Assembly (NCBI GenBank): GCA_006739055.1
Contig: AP019702.1
Span: forward strand, 3,745,388-3,809,387
Origin: Allostella vacuolata
GTDB taxonomy: Bacteria > Pseudomonadota > Alphaproteobacteria > ATCC43930 > Allostellaceae
Length of the DNA stretch: 64,000 nt
Direction: 5' to 3'
Shown here: positions 51,542-60,190 of the stretch, one piece after another
How the letters are laid out: the number at the start of each line of letters is the position of its first letter
How positions within the stretch are numbered: the first letter of the stretch is position 1
Notes under the pieces: generated by a model
Databases searched by the model: none
What the model saw: the letters and a program-made list of their open reading frames with translations, nothing else
What the model was told of the DNA's origin: nothing
Program-made: the position numbers and the translations under genes

Positions 51542-51725
51542 ATGGCAATCCTGTGCTGGCTGCACAAGGTCCATGGCAGCGCCCTGATCGAGGGCATCCT
51601 GGCCGCCCTGCCGGACGAGGAAGTCCGCGAATGGCCCGAGGCCGGAACGTTCACGCAGCTGCCGCGGGGCGCGGCCGTCCTCTCCGCCGGGCGCGGCGGC
51701 CGGCTACTGAGAGGCCCCTTCCCCC
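51542..51725 (+). pseudogene. Possible 5' remnant of a hydroxyacid dehydrogenase gene
   Basis: From the ATG at 51542 the frame reads MAILCWLHKVHGSALIEGIL and AALPDEEVREWPEAGTF. The ALPDEEVREWPEAG segment resembles the N-terminus of glyoxylate/hydroxypyruvate reductase A, which typically begins MAILF and has a similar LLPxxEVRxWPE stretch. The similarity stops within about 40 residues. The frame has no stop before it runs through sfsA in another frame. It may be a decayed remnant or chance. Confidence 0.3.
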
Positions 51726-52457
51726 ATGCGCTTCCCCGTCCCGCTCGTTCCGGCCACCCTGCTGCGGCGCTACAAGCGTTTCCTGGCCGACGTCCGCCTG
51801 CCGGACGGCATGGAGGTGACCGTGCATTGCCCGAACCCCGGCGCGATGCTGGGCCTGGCCCGGCCGGGTGCCGAGGTATGGCTGTCGCCGGCCGGGCCGC
51901 CGCGCAAGCTGCCGTTCGGCTGGGAGCTGGAGCGCGTCCAGGACGGGCTGGTGGGAATCCACACCGGCCATCCCAATATGCTGCTGGCCGAGGCGGTGGC
52001 CGGCGGCCGCATTCCCGAGCTGGCCGGCTATTCCGGCGCCCGGCGGGAGGTGGCCTACGGCCGCAACTCGCGCATCGACCTGCTGCTGACGGCGCCGGAC
52101 CGGCCGCCCTGCTGGGTGGAGGTCAAGAACGTCCACCTGCGGCGCGGCGACCGCGCGGAGTTTCCCGACTGCGTGACCCTGCGCGGGGCCAAGCATCTGG
52201 AGGAGCTGGGCGACCGGGTGGAGGCGGGCGAGCGGGCGGTGATGGTCTATGTCGTGCAACGCACCGACTGCGATCGATTCGCCGTTGCCGCCGACCTCGA
52301 CCCCGGCTATGCCAGGGCATTCGCGCGGGCGCGCATCCGCGGCGTCGAATTATTGTGTTACGCTTGTGATGTACGGACGGACGGAATCGACATCGTCCGC
52401 CCGCTGCCCCTGATCCTCGACGAGGCGATCGTCGATGCGCGCGGGGCGCGGAATTGA
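51726..52457 (+). CDS. sfsA: SfsA family DNA-binding protein
   Basis: A 243-aa SfsA protein. Diagnostic segments are [57 protein letters not shown] and [21 protein letters not shown]. In it the PD-(D/E)xK-like core IDxLL...VEVKN is intact. The family was named for stimulation of maltose fermentation in E. coli and binds DNA; the biochemical role is unclear. Linkage sfsA-map-radC recurs in alphaproteobacteria. map starts 14 bp downstream. Confidence 0.95.
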   Translation: MRFPVPLVPATLLRRYKRFLADVRLPDGMEVTVHCPNPGAMLGLARPGAEVWLSPAGPPRKLPFGWELERVQDGLVGIHTGHPNMLLAEAVAGGRIPELAGYSGARREVAYGRNSRIDLLLTAPDRPPCWVEVKNVHLRRGDRAEFPDCVTLRGAKHLEELGDRVEAGERAVMVYVVQRTDCDRFAVAADLDPGYARAFARARIRGVELLCYACDVRTDGIDIVRPLPLILDEAIVDARGARN

Positions 52458-52471
52458 GGGAAGGTCCTGCC

Positions 52472-53299
52472 ATGAACAGAAACGCCGCCGTCCGCGAGGA
52501 CCCCGAGGAGCGCAGCATCAAGATCCACGGTGCCGAGGCCCTGGTGGGCATGCGGCGCGCCGGTCGGCTGGCCGCGGAGACGCTCGACTTCATCACCCCG
52601 CACGTGGTGCCGGGCGTGACGACGGAGGAGCTGAACCGCCTCTGCCACGACTTCATCGTGGACCATGGCGCGATCCCCGCCCCCCTCAACTACAAGGGCT
52701 TCCCCAAGTCGATCTGCACCTCGATCAACCATGTGGTCTGCCACGGCATCCCCGGCGACAAGCGGCTGGTGGACGGCGACATCATGAACATCGACGTGAC
52801 CGTGATCCTGGACGGCTGGTACGGCGACACGAGCCGCATGTACCTGGTCGGCGACAAGGTGCCGCTGAAGGCGCGCCGCCTGGTCGACGTCACCTACGAG
52901 GCGATGATGCGCGGCATCGGCGCGGTGAAGCCGGGCGCCACCGTCGGCGACATCGGCCATGCCATCCAGAGCTATGCCGAGGCGCAGCGCTTCTCCGTGG
53001 TGCGGGATTTCTGCGGCCATGGCATCGGCCGCATCTTCCACGACGCGCCCTCGATCCTGCATTACGGCCGTCCCGGCTACGGCCCGTCGCTGCGCCCGGG
53101 CATGTTCTTCACCGTGGAACCGATGATCAATGCCGGCCGCTACGACGTGAAGGTCCTGGCCGACGGCTGGACCGCCGTCACCAAGGACAAGTCGCTGTCG
53201 GCGCAGTTCGAGCACACCGTGGCCGTCACCGAGACCGGGTTCGAAATCATGACCCTGTCGCCGGCCGGCCTGCACCAGCCGCCCTACAGCGCGGCCTGA
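52472..53299 (+). CDS. map: Type I methionine aminopeptidase
   Basis: Removes N-terminal methionine from nascent proteins. The 275-aa protein shows the pita-bread fold motifs: SICTSINHVVCHGIPGDKRL, the metal-binding Asp pair in MNIDVTVILDGWYGDTSRMY, His in DFCGHGIGRIFHDAPSILHY, and Glu residues in FFTVEPMINAG and AQFEHTVAVTETGFEIMT. I chose ATG 52472, since the TTG at 52454 overlaps sfsA and lacks family support. It is followed 17 bp later by radC. Confidence 0.96.
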   Translation: MNRNAAVREDPEERSIKIHGAEALVGMRRAGRLAAETLDFITPHVVPGVTTEELNRLCHDFIVDHGAIPAPLNYKGFPKSICTSINHVVCHGIPGDKRLVDGDIMNIDVTVILDGWYGDTSRMYLVGDKVPLKARRLVDVTYEAMMRGIGAVKPGATVGDIGHAIQSYAEAQRFSVVRDFCGHGIGRIFHDAPSILHYGRPGYGPSLRPGMFFTVEPMINAGRYDVKVLADGWTAVTKDKSLSAQFEHTVAVTETGFEIMTLSPAGLHQPPYSAA

Positions 53300-53316
53300 C
53301 CGGAAGGCCGGCCCCG

Positions 53317-54042
53317 ATGGCGCGCGCGTCGAACCGTCCCGGGCTCGACGACGCGTTGCTGCCGCTGGAGCCGGCCGACTACGAGGGCCACCGCGAGCGG
53401 CTGCGCGAGCGGTTCCTGGCGGGCGGCGGCGACGCGCTGGCCGACTACGAGCTGCTGGAACTGCTGCTCTTCCTCGCCATCCCGCGACGCGACGTGAAGC
53501 CGATCGCCAAGCGGCTCATCGCCCGCTTCGGCAGCTTCCACGCGGTCCTGGCGGCGGAGCCGGCCCAGCTCGCCACCGTCAAGGGCATCGGCGAGGCCAC
53601 CGCGGCCGCCATCAAGACCGTGCATGCGGCGGCGCTGCGCTTCAGCCGCGAGGCGATCATCGACCGGCCGGTGATGAGCTCCTGGCAGAAGGTCCTCGAC
53701 TATTGCCGGGCAGCGATGGCGCACAACGAGAACGAGGCGTTCCGGGTCCTCTATCTCGATGCCAAGAACGGCCTCATCCACGAAGAACAGCAACAGGTCG
53801 GCACCGTCGACCACACGCCGGTCTACCCGCGCGAGGTGGTGAAGCGCGCGCTCGAACGCGGCGCCTCGTCGATCATCATGGTCCACAACCACCCCTCGGG
53901 CGACCCGACGCCGAGCCGCGCCGACATCGAGATGACCAAGGAGGTGGCCAAGGCCGCCGCCACGCTCGGCATCGCGCTGCACGACCACATCATCATCGCC
54001 CGCGGCCGCCACGCCAGCCTGAAGGGCATGGGGCTGATCTGA
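53317..54042 (+). CDS. radC: RadC/JAB-domain protein (MPN family)
   Basis: A 241-aa RadC protein. The N-terminal UPF0758 helix-hairpin-helix region (about residues 25-115) has YELLELLLFLAIPRRDVKPI and AQLATVKGIGEATAAAIK. The C-terminal JAMM/MPN domain carries the metalloprotease-like motif SIIMVHNHPSGDPTPSRAD. The family's function is unresolved; its historical DNA-repair name is not well supported. It ends before a perfect 15-bp hairpin. Confidence 0.94.
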   Translation: MARASNRPGLDDALLPLEPADYEGHRERLRERFLAGGGDALADYELLELLLFLAIPRRDVKPIAKRLIARFGSFHAVLAAEPAQLATVKGIGEATAAAIKTVHAAALRFSREAIIDRPVMSSWQKVLDYCRAAMAHNENEAFRVLYLDAKNGLIHEEQQQVGTVDHTPVYPREVVKRALERGASSIIMVHNHPSGDPTPSRADIEMTKEVAKAAATLGIALHDHIIIARGRHASLKGMGLI

Positions 54043-54045
54043 CCT

Positions 54046-54083
54046 GCGCCATCCCGCGCCGGGTCCGCGGCGCGGGATGGCGC
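54046..54083. terminator. Bidirectional terminator hairpin between radC and the 54090 gene
   Basis: A perfect 15-bp stem (GCGCCATCCCGCGCC with GGCGCGGGATGGCGC) and an 8-base loop separate two convergent genes. It is the best stem-loop of this type in the window and could serve both strands. Confidence 0.7.
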
Positions 54084-54089
54084 TCGGCC

Positions 54090-54743
54090 TTACGGGCGGA
54101 ACTCGGCGCCGATCAGCAGCTCCCACCGGACCCATTGCTCGGGGCCCAGGACCTGCCGCGCTTCCGCCAGGGCATCCTGGCGGATCTTGCCGGTCGCTTC
54201 CTTCTTCGCGGCCTGGCTCATGTCCGACGCCTTGTGGATGCCGGAGATCCGATCCCCCATCGCGTCGCCCACCTTGGCAAGCCGGTCCGACTGCGCGGGC
54301 GTCAGCTCCAGGTACTGGATGACGGCCGGCCGGCCGAGCGCGCGAAGGCCGAAGGTCTGGATCTCGATCTGCTTCAGCCGCTGGTGCTGCGGCAGGCTGA
54401 CCACGGCCGCCAGGCGGCCGAACGTCTCCTCGTTGATGGCGATGAACAGGTCCTTCACCAACGCCACCCGCTCCGGCTTGGTGCCCGGCTTCAATGCCGT
54501 CTCGAAGGCCGCCCGGTGGCTCTCGATCACGGCGTTGGAAGCCGCCTGGGCCGAGCGGGCCTGCTCGGCGGTAAGGCCCAGATGCGCGATCACCGCCGGA
54601 TTGTGCAGGAGGCGGTTCAGGTGGCCGCGATTGCCATCCGGGCCGGGCGGGGCCGCGGCGGCCGGCTGCACGAACAGCACCGACGCGACGAGGGCGACGG
54701 CAACGGCGAGGAACTTCGACATGGGCGTGCGGCGCGAGGCCAT
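54090..54743 (-). CDS. Hypothetical secreted helical protein after the fec cassette 2 receptor
   Basis: A 217-aa exported protein. The signal peptide is about residues 1-32 (SKFLAVAVALVASVLFVQPA). The mature part is mainly alpha-helical, with LGLTAEQARSAQAASNAVIE, LELTPAQSDRLAKVGDAM and LGPEQWVRWELLIGAE, vaguely like CpxP/Spy-type LTxxQ repeats. I do not recognise a family. It starts at the ATG 54741-54743 with AGGAG upstream, 38 bp after the receptor stop codon, so it is probably the last gene of the iron cassette. Confidence 0.65.
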   Translation of the reverse strand: MASRRTPMSKFLAVAVALVASVLFVQPAAAAPPGPDGNRGHLNRLLHNPAVIAHLGLTAEQARSAQAASNAVIESHRAAFETALKPGTKPERVALVKDLFIAINEETFGRLAAVVSLPQHQRLKQIEIQTFGLRALGRPAVIQYLELTPAQSDRLAKVGDAMGDRISGIHKASDMSQAAKKEATGKIRQDALAEARQVLGPEQWVRWELLIGAEFRP

Positions 54744-54781
54744 TTCCGGCTCCTGATGGTTGGGGCGATGGGGGTTCGGCA

Positions 54782-57172
54782 TCAGAACGTGGCCTTGGCG
54801 GTCAGGAAGACCGAGCGCGGCAGGCCCTGGTTCAGGAAGATGCCGCTCGAGCCGGACACATATTTCTTGTCGAGGATGTTCTCGGCCCGCAGCCGCAGCT
54901 CCACCCCCTGGTATTGCCAGCCCAGGCTGAGATCGATCCGCGAGTAGTCCGGCAGGCGATAGGAGTTCTCGTTGTCGCCCTGCCGGCTGCGGACGTAGAT
55001 GTAGCCGATGCCGGCATCCCAGAGACCGAAGTCCGTCTCCAGGCTGTATTGCAGCATCGCCGTGGCCTTGTGGCTCGGCACGTTGGCCGGCGTGTTGCCC
55101 TTGTACTGGGTGGATTCGGTGTACTCGGCATCGAGATAGCCGTAGCCGCCGATGAGGCTGATCTGGTCGGTGATCCGGCCGACCACTTCCAGCTCCGCCC
55201 CCTTCACCTCCTGGTCGCCGGCGATGATCGACAGGGTCCGGTCGGCCGGGTCCGTCTCGACCCGGTTGGTCTGCGAGATCTGGAAGACCGAGAGCGTCGA
55301 GGCCACCCGGTCGCCGAACCACTGGCTCTTCACGCCGATCTCGAACTGCTTGCCCTCGGAGAACGGCACCGGCCCGCCCGAGGCCAGCGTGCCGACCTGC
55401 GGGGTGAGCGAGGTCGAGTAGCTGATGAAGGGGTTGAACCAGTCGTTCTGGTTGAAGATGGCGCCGATCGAATAGTCGAGCGACTTGTCGCTGCCGCCGG
55501 TATCGTTGAAGACCGTCTTGATGTCGGTGTAGCGGAGACCGCCGAACAGCTTCAGCTTCGGCCCGACCTTGGCGTAGTTCTGCAGGTAGACCCCGCGCTC
55601 GTTGATCGTCCAGTCCACCGTCCCCGTGAAGGGGCCGAGGTCGCCCACCGAGGCGAAGACCGGATTGAGGGGATCGATCGAGCCGCGCACGGTCCGTTGC
55701 ACGCGCCGGCTGTCATAGGATTCGCGGCGATGCGAGACGCCGATGGTGGTCGTGTTCTCGACGAAGCCGATCCGGTAATCGCCCTGCAGCTTCGCCCGCG
55801 CCTCCCGGTGCTCGAAGTCCGTCTTGAAGCGGATGATGTCCCGGTCGAGGAGCGTCGTGCGCGATGGCGCTATGCGGGTATTGGCCGAATCCCACAGGGC
55901 GTCGATTTCGTTCTTGCCATAGCTGCCGTCGACCGAGACCGACCACTGGTCTGATATCGGGTGGGAGACGCTGGCGGTGGCGATGTGGTTCGTGTTCCGG
56001 GTGAAGCTGTCCTCGCCGACCAGCGAGGGCCCGTTGAAGCCGAGGCTGCCATCGCTGAAGCGCAGGATGCCCGGGTCGGCCACGCTGTCCTGCTTGCTGT
56101 ACTCGTAGCCGAAATCGACCCGGGTCCCGGCGTCGCTCTGCCAGGCGATCTGCGGCTTCAGGATCAGGCGGTCGTCGTAGCTGCTCGAATGATTCCGGCC
56201 GGTGAAGGTCTGGTTCGCCTCCTGGGCCGTGGCGATCAGGCGGTAGGCCACGCCGTCGAGCCCGCCGATCGGGCCGGTCAGGTCGACCGAGCCGCGGCGG
56301 GTATCGAAGCTGCCGAGGGTGGTCGACACCTGGTTCCGGGTCTCGAACAGCGGCTTCTTGGCCGTGTAGCTGACGATGCCGCCGGGCGAGGCGGCGCCGT
56401 AGAGGACGGAAGACGTGCCCTTCAGCACCTCCACGCGCTCGAACAGGGAGCGATCATAATGGTAGTGGCGGCTGGCCGGCCGATGCCCGTCGATGTAGAC
56501 GGAGTTCGATCGGGTCCCGAGGCTGCCGCCGCGGGTGGTCGAGGATTCGAAGCCGCGGATGGTGAAGGTGTTGGTCATGGAACTGCCCGTCGCCCCCGGG
56601 GCCGTTCCTGGGATGTACTGAAGGATGTCGTCGAGCCGCTGGACGTTGAGCCGCTCCATCGTCTCCGACGTCATGACGTTGACGGTCGCGGGGGTCTCGA
56701 TCAGCGGCACGGGGACGTTGGTGGCGCCGCTGGCCTGGTAGGCGCCGAAGCTGCCGGTGGCCGTCTCGGCCCGGCCCCTGACGCTCACCGGCGCGAGTGC
56801 CACGACGCCGCTCGCTGCGCTCGCCGCCGCCATCTGCAGCGACACGGTGTTGGGGCCGCTGAACCGGTAGGTCATTCCGGTGCCGGCAAGGAGGCGGCTG
56901 AGGCCGTCCTGGGGGGTGAAGGTGCCGTTGAGGGGCGCGCTCCGCAGCCCCCGGACCGAGGCGACGTCGTAGATGAGCTGGAGCCCGGCCCGCTCGGCGA
57001 AGGTGAGCAGCGCGGAATTCAGGCCCTGGGCCGGAATGTCGAACGCGATCGCGCGTCGGGCGACGGACGGCGACGGCCCTCCCTCCTGGGCCGCGACCGG
57101 CCCCGGCGCCAGCGCCGCCTGAATCGCCAGGAGCCCGACCCCGCCGCCATCCGTCCCAGCCGGACGGCAGCC
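54782..57172 (-). CDS. TonB-dependent siderophore receptor, FecA-like (cassette 2); start codon disrupted
   Basis: An outer-membrane iron-siderophore receptor. The open frame gives an STN domain (IAFDIPAQGLNSALLTFAER), a plug (IETPATVNVMTSETMERLNV, YDRSLFERVEVLKGTSSVLY) and a 22-strand barrel ending LPRSVFLTAKATF with terminal Phe. Within the frame there is no ATG, GTG or TTG upstream of the STN domain back to the TAA at 57173-57175. The first usable in-frame ATG is at 56875, which would remove the STN domain. An ATG at 57215 begins a plausible n-region in another frame. A one-base indel around 57130-57170 is therefore likely. Coordinates give the open frame only. Confidence 0.82.
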   Translation of the reverse strand, partial: GCRPAGTDGGGVGLLAIQAALAPGPVAAQEGGPSPSVARRAIAFDIPAQGLNSALLTFAERAGLQLIYDVASVRGLRSAPLNGTFTPQDGLSRLLAGTGMTYRFSGPNTVSLQMAAASAASGVVALAPVSVRGRAETATGSFGAYQASGATNVPVPLIETPATVNVMTSETMERLNVQRLDDILQYIPGTAPGATGSSMTNTFTIRGFESSTTRGGSLGTRSNSVYIDGHRPASRHYHYDRSLFERVEVLKGTSSVLYGAASPGGIVSYTAKKPLFETRNQVSTTLGSFDTRRGSVDLTGPIGGLDGVAYRLIATAQEANQTFTGRNHSSSYDDRLILKPQIAWQSDAGTRVDFGYEYSKQDSVADPGILRFSDGSLGFNGPSLVGEDSFTRNTNHIATASVSHPISDQWSVSVDGSYGKNEIDALWDSANTRIAPSRTTLLDRDIIRFKTDFEHREARAKLQGDYRIGFVENTTTIGVSHRRESYDSRRVQRTVRGSIDPLNPVFASVGDLGPFTGTVDWTINERGVYLQNYAKVGPKLKLFGGLRYTDIKTVFNDTGGSDKSLDYSIGAIFNQNDWFNPFISYSTSLTPQVGTLASGGPVPFSEGKQFEIGVKSQWFGDRVASTLSVFQISQTNRVETDPADRTLSIIAGDQEVKGAELEVVGRITDQISLIGGYGYLDAEYTESTQYKGNTPANVPSHKATAMLQYSLETDFGLWDAGIGYIYVRSRQGDNENSYRLPDYSRIDLSLGWQYQGVELRLRAENILDKKYVSGSSGIFLNQGLPRSVFLTAKATF

Positions 57173-57245
57173 TTACCCACCCCCGGCGCCCCGCTACCGC
57201 CCCCCCATCCTTCATCCTTTCACGCCAAAGCCGGCACTTTAGGAA

Positions 57246-57260
57246 TGCGTCTAATTCGCT
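57246..57260 (-). promoter_or_regulatory. Candidate ECF-sigma promoter element (cassette 2)
   Basis: On the minus strand AGCGAATTAGACGCA lies 31 bp before the ATG at 57215. It matches the element at 562-576 in 12 of 15 positions. The shared position before a FecA-like gene supports a common FecI-type promoter element. Confidence 0.4.
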
Positions 57261-57350
57261 TCCTGTTCAGTGGGACGGGATTCCGGCGGGGAGTCGGTAA
57301 AGGATTCGCGAAATTTCTTGCGGGGGCGCCGCCCTTGGGGGCGGCAGCGG

Positions 57351-58376
57351 TCAGTAGAGCACCGTCACCAGCGGGGGCAGGGAGGCGACCGAGATCCGCA
57401 GGTCCCGGACGACGGTCGCCAGCGCCGCGTCCGACGCCTCCGTCTCGAACACGCCGCTGACCTTGCGGGAAGCGAGATCCCGATCGGCGATGAGGATCCG
57501 GCCGTGGCGGTAGCGGTTGAGCGCGGCCACCACCTCGCCGAGCGGGACATCGTCGAAGATCAGGCGACCGCGCCGCCAGGCGGTCGCGCGCTCGACATTG
57601 ACCTTGTGGACGGCCCCCAACCCGGCGCCCCCGTAGCGCACCGACTGGCCGGGCGCGACGATGACGGTCGAGCGCACGCCGGTGGGCCCGGCGAGAGCCA
57701 CCTCGACCGTGTGCTCGGCGACGGTGATCTCGACCTCTTCCGCAAGGCGCTCGACCATGAACCGGGTGCCCAGGGCGCGCGCGGTGCCGCGGGCGGCCGC
57801 GACCACGAACGGCCGATGCTCGCCGCCGCCGGCCGGCGCAACGGTGAAATAGGCGAGCCCCGCGAGAAGCCGCACCTCGCGCGTGCTCTGGCCGTAGTCG
57901 ACCGCGATGGCGCTGGCGGGCCCGAGCGCAACCGTGCTGCCATCGGACAGCGCGACAAGGCGCTGCTCCCCCGGCGCGGTGCGGTAGTCCGCCGTCACCA
58001 GGACGACGGGATCGCCCGCCCAGAACGCCAGGCCCCCGACCAGGACGAGCAGGCACGCGGCCACGGCCGCGACGCGCGGCCATCGGGCGCGGCGGCGGCC
58101 GAGGGTCGGCAGCGGCGAAACCCGGGCCCCCGCCGGCAATGGAACGATGTCGTCGCGCAGCGCGCCCGGGGCGAAGCGCAGCCGGCCCATCTCGTCCCAG
58201 GCTGACCGGGCTTCCTCGAAGGCGGTCCGGTGCGCCGAGGCCTCGCCGAGCCAGCGGTCGAGGTCGCGGCGTTCGGCGTCGGACAAGGGATCGCCGCCGA
58301 GACGCGCCGCCCATGCCGCCGCCGCCGTATCGATCTCGTCCTGCCGGTCGCCGCCCGTGCCCACGCTCGTGTCCAA
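57351..58376 (-). CDS. fecR: FecR family anti-sigma factor / transmembrane sensor (cassette 2)
   Basis: A 341-aa inner-membrane signalling protein. The N-terminal DUF4880-type region (about residues 18-62, with LSDAERRDLDRWLGEASAHR) precedes one transmembrane helix (about 103-119) and a periplasmic FecR domain (YRTAPGEQRLVALSDGSTVA, then GTRFMVERLAEEVEITVAEH). The C-terminal part FDDVPLGEVVAALNRYRHGR is the DUF4974-like region. Start is TTG at 58376. It is about 135 bp from the probable start of the receptor and 88 bp from the sigma gene, and it should signal between them. Confidence 0.92.
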   Translation of the reverse strand: MDTSVGTGGDRQDEIDTAAAAWAARLGGDPLSDAERRDLDRWLGEASAHRTAFEEARSAWDEMGRLRFAPGALRDDIVPLPAGARVSPLPTLGRRRARWPRVAAVAACLLVLVGGLAFWAGDPVVLVTADYRTAPGEQRLVALSDGSTVALGPASAIAVDYGQSTREVRLLAGLAYFTVAPAGGGEHRPFVVAAARGTARALGTRFMVERLAEEVEITVAEHTVEVALAGPTGVRSTVIVAPGQSVRYGGAGLGAVHKVNVERATAWRRGRLIFDDVPLGEVVAALNRYRHGRILIADRDLASRKVSGVFETEASDAALATVVRDLRISVASLPPLVTVLY

Positions 58377-58464
58377 ATTCCACCCGGTGCCGTTCGGCAG
58401 ACACCTGCCATTGAGTAGGACGGAAGAACGACCCCCACCCGGTAACGCGGAGCCCCGGAATCGT

Positions 58465-58980
58465 TCAGTCGCGTTCGCGGCGACGCCGCAGCATGACGTG
58501 CCTGGTCGCCATCATCAGATGCTTCTGGACGGAACTGGTGGAGATTCCCAGGCGATCGGCGACGTCCTGGTAGATCAGGCCCTCGATGCGGGCCAGGGCG
58601 AACACCTGGCGCGTCCGTTCGGGGAGCTCGAGCAGCGCTTCGCGGATCGAGGCAAGTTCGTCGCGGCCACTGACGACCGCCTCCGGCAGCGGCAACTCGT
58701 CCGCGACCTGGGCGATCTCGACGTCGTCGGCCCGCTCGGTCGGCGCCTGCCGTTCCCGGCGCAGATGGTCGATGGCGAGGTTGTGTGCCGTCCGATAGAT
58801 GTAGGAGCGCTCGTGGGCGATCGCCACGGTCGGGTTGCCCGCCCGGAACTCCGCGAAGCGCAGGAACGTCTCCTGGGTCAGGTCGGCGGCGGCGTCGGGA
58901 TCCCGCAGCTTCCGGCTGAGAAAGGCCTGGAGCTCGCGGCGATGGGCGAGGAACAGGTCCTTCAGGTCCTTCTTGGTCAA
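58465..58980 (-). CDS. fecI: ECF RNA polymerase sigma factor, FecI family (cassette 2)
   Basis: A 171-aa FecI-type sigma factor. Region 2 is seen in ELQAFLSRKLRDPDAAADLT and QETFLRFAEFR, region 4 in LPERTRQVFALARIEGLIYQ and DVADRLGISTSSVQKHLMMA. The start is TTG at 58978-58980; there is no ATG in frame at the correct place. A Fur-like box lies 58 bp upstream. It shares the architecture of the first sigma gene but is clearly divergent in sequence, so the two cassettes are paralogous rather than recent copies. Confidence 0.9.
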   Translation of the reverse strand: MTKKDLKDLFLAHRRELQAFLSRKLRDPDAAADLTQETFLRFAEFRAGNPTVAIAHERSYIYRTAHNLAIDHLRRERQAPTERADDVEIAQVADELPLPEAVVSGRDELASIREALLELPERTRQVFALARIEGLIYQDVADRLGISTSSVQKHLMMATRHVMLRRRRERD

Positions 58981-59037
58981 TGATGCGTTCCGATCCCGCT
59001 CGCCGTCCCGATCCCGGACAGGTGACGCTACGACAAT

Positions 59038-59052
59038 TGCGAATTGCTCTCA
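59038..59052 (-). promoter_or_regulatory. Fur-box-like operator upstream of fecI (cassette 2)
   Basis: TGCGAATTGCTCTCA matches the box at 2420-2434 in 13 of 15 positions and fits an iron-responsive 7-1-7 repeat. Both sites are also followed by a TATCAAT on the plus strand. It lies in the 173-bp gap between fecI and the LysR gene. Confidence 0.5.
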
Positions 59053-59153
59053 ATATCAATTCTCGCGCGGACTCCAGGACTTCCCGACTCCTGGTCGTAT
59101 TTCCGTCTTGTTTGACAAGACTGCGGCATCAGCAGGACCGGTTGCTTTCGAAG

Positions 59154-60083
59154 TCAGTCGCAGCGTCCGTGCGTCCGGCCGGGGGGCAGCACGTCCCAGT
59201 AGGGCGGGTCGCCGAAGGTCCGGCGCAGGCTGGCGACGAGGGCATCGAGCTTGGCCGACGGGCCGCGCTGCCGGGGGTGCGCCAGGTAGATGTCGGCCCC
59301 CTCGGCCTCGTGGCCGACATCGAGCGCCGACAGGCGGCCGTCGTGCAGCGCGTCATGGACGAGGAAGGCGGGCAGCAGGGCGATCCCCAGGCCGGCCAGC
59401 GCCGCATCGCGCATGACGATGCCGTTGTTGACCCGCAGCGCGGCGCGCGGACGCACGACCACCGCCCCCTCGGGCCCGGCGAAGGTCCAGTCGTTGCCGC
59501 GGTTGGCGTAGAGGATCGCCCGCCCCTGCCCCAGCTCCGGCAGCGAGCCCGGGGCGCCGTGCCGGGCCAGATGGGCCGGCGCGGCGACCAGCAGGCGGCG
59601 GCTCGCGGCCAGCCGCCGGGCGACCAGGCGGTCGTCGCGGATCGGCCCGTGGCGCAGCACGGCGTCGTAGCCGTCCGCCGCGACGTCGACGAAGCGGTCC
59701 TCCAGTTCCAGCGCCAGTTCGATGCCGGGGTGCGCGGCCAGGAACGGGTAGAGGGCCGGGCCGAGATGCAGGGTGCCGAAGCTGACCGGCGCCGACAGAC
59801 GCAGCGGCCCGGCCAGCGTGCCGCGCCGCTCCGCCAGCTCGGCCATTGCCGCCTCCGTCTCGCGCAGCATGCGCTGCGCCCGCACCAGGAACGCCGCGCC
59901 GTCCTCGGTCAGGGACAGCCGGCGCGTGGTCCGCTGCAGCAGCCGGGTGCCGAGCGCGCGTTCCAGTTCGGCCAGCCGGTCGCTTACCACCGACTTCGAC
60001 AGGGCCATCCGTATGGCGGCCGCGCTGATCGATCCGCTCTCCGCGACCGCGGCGAAGGCCGCGATGCCGTCCAGCTTCATCAT
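59154..60083 (-). CDS. LysR family transcriptional regulator
   Basis: A 309-aa LysR regulator. The N-terminal winged HTH (AFAAVAESGSISAAAIRMAL then SKSVVSDRLAELERALGTRL and LQRTTRRLSLTEDG) is complete. The C-terminal effector domain starts near GPLRLSAPVSFGTLHLGP, of the AaeR/DsdC-like group with a YANRGNDWTFAGPEG segment. It is divergent from the alpha/beta hydrolase gene, 107 bp away, and is its likely regulator. The inducer is unknown. Start ATG at 60083, with a second ATG directly after it. Confidence 0.93.
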   Translation of the reverse strand: MMKLDGIAAFAAVAESGSISAAAIRMALSKSVVSDRLAELERALGTRLLQRTTRRLSLTEDGAAFLVRAQRMLRETEAAMAELAERRGTLAGPLRLSAPVSFGTLHLGPALYPFLAAHPGIELALELEDRFVDVAADGYDAVLRHGPIRDDRLVARRLAASRRLLVAAPAHLARHGAPGSLPELGQGRAILYANRGNDWTFAGPEGAVVVRPRAALRVNNGIVMRDAALAGLGIALLPAFLVHDALHDGRLSALDVGHEAEGADIYLAHPRQRGPSAKLDALVASLRRTFGDPPYWDVLPPGRTHGRCD

Positions 60084-60190
60084 CGTTCGGATCTTCCGGA
60101 AATCGGTTTCGGTCGGCGCCGGCTATTGGCGACAGTGGCCCCCGCCTATCCTGCTGTCGAGCGGCCGATGCGGCCGGCTGAGGAGACGAA

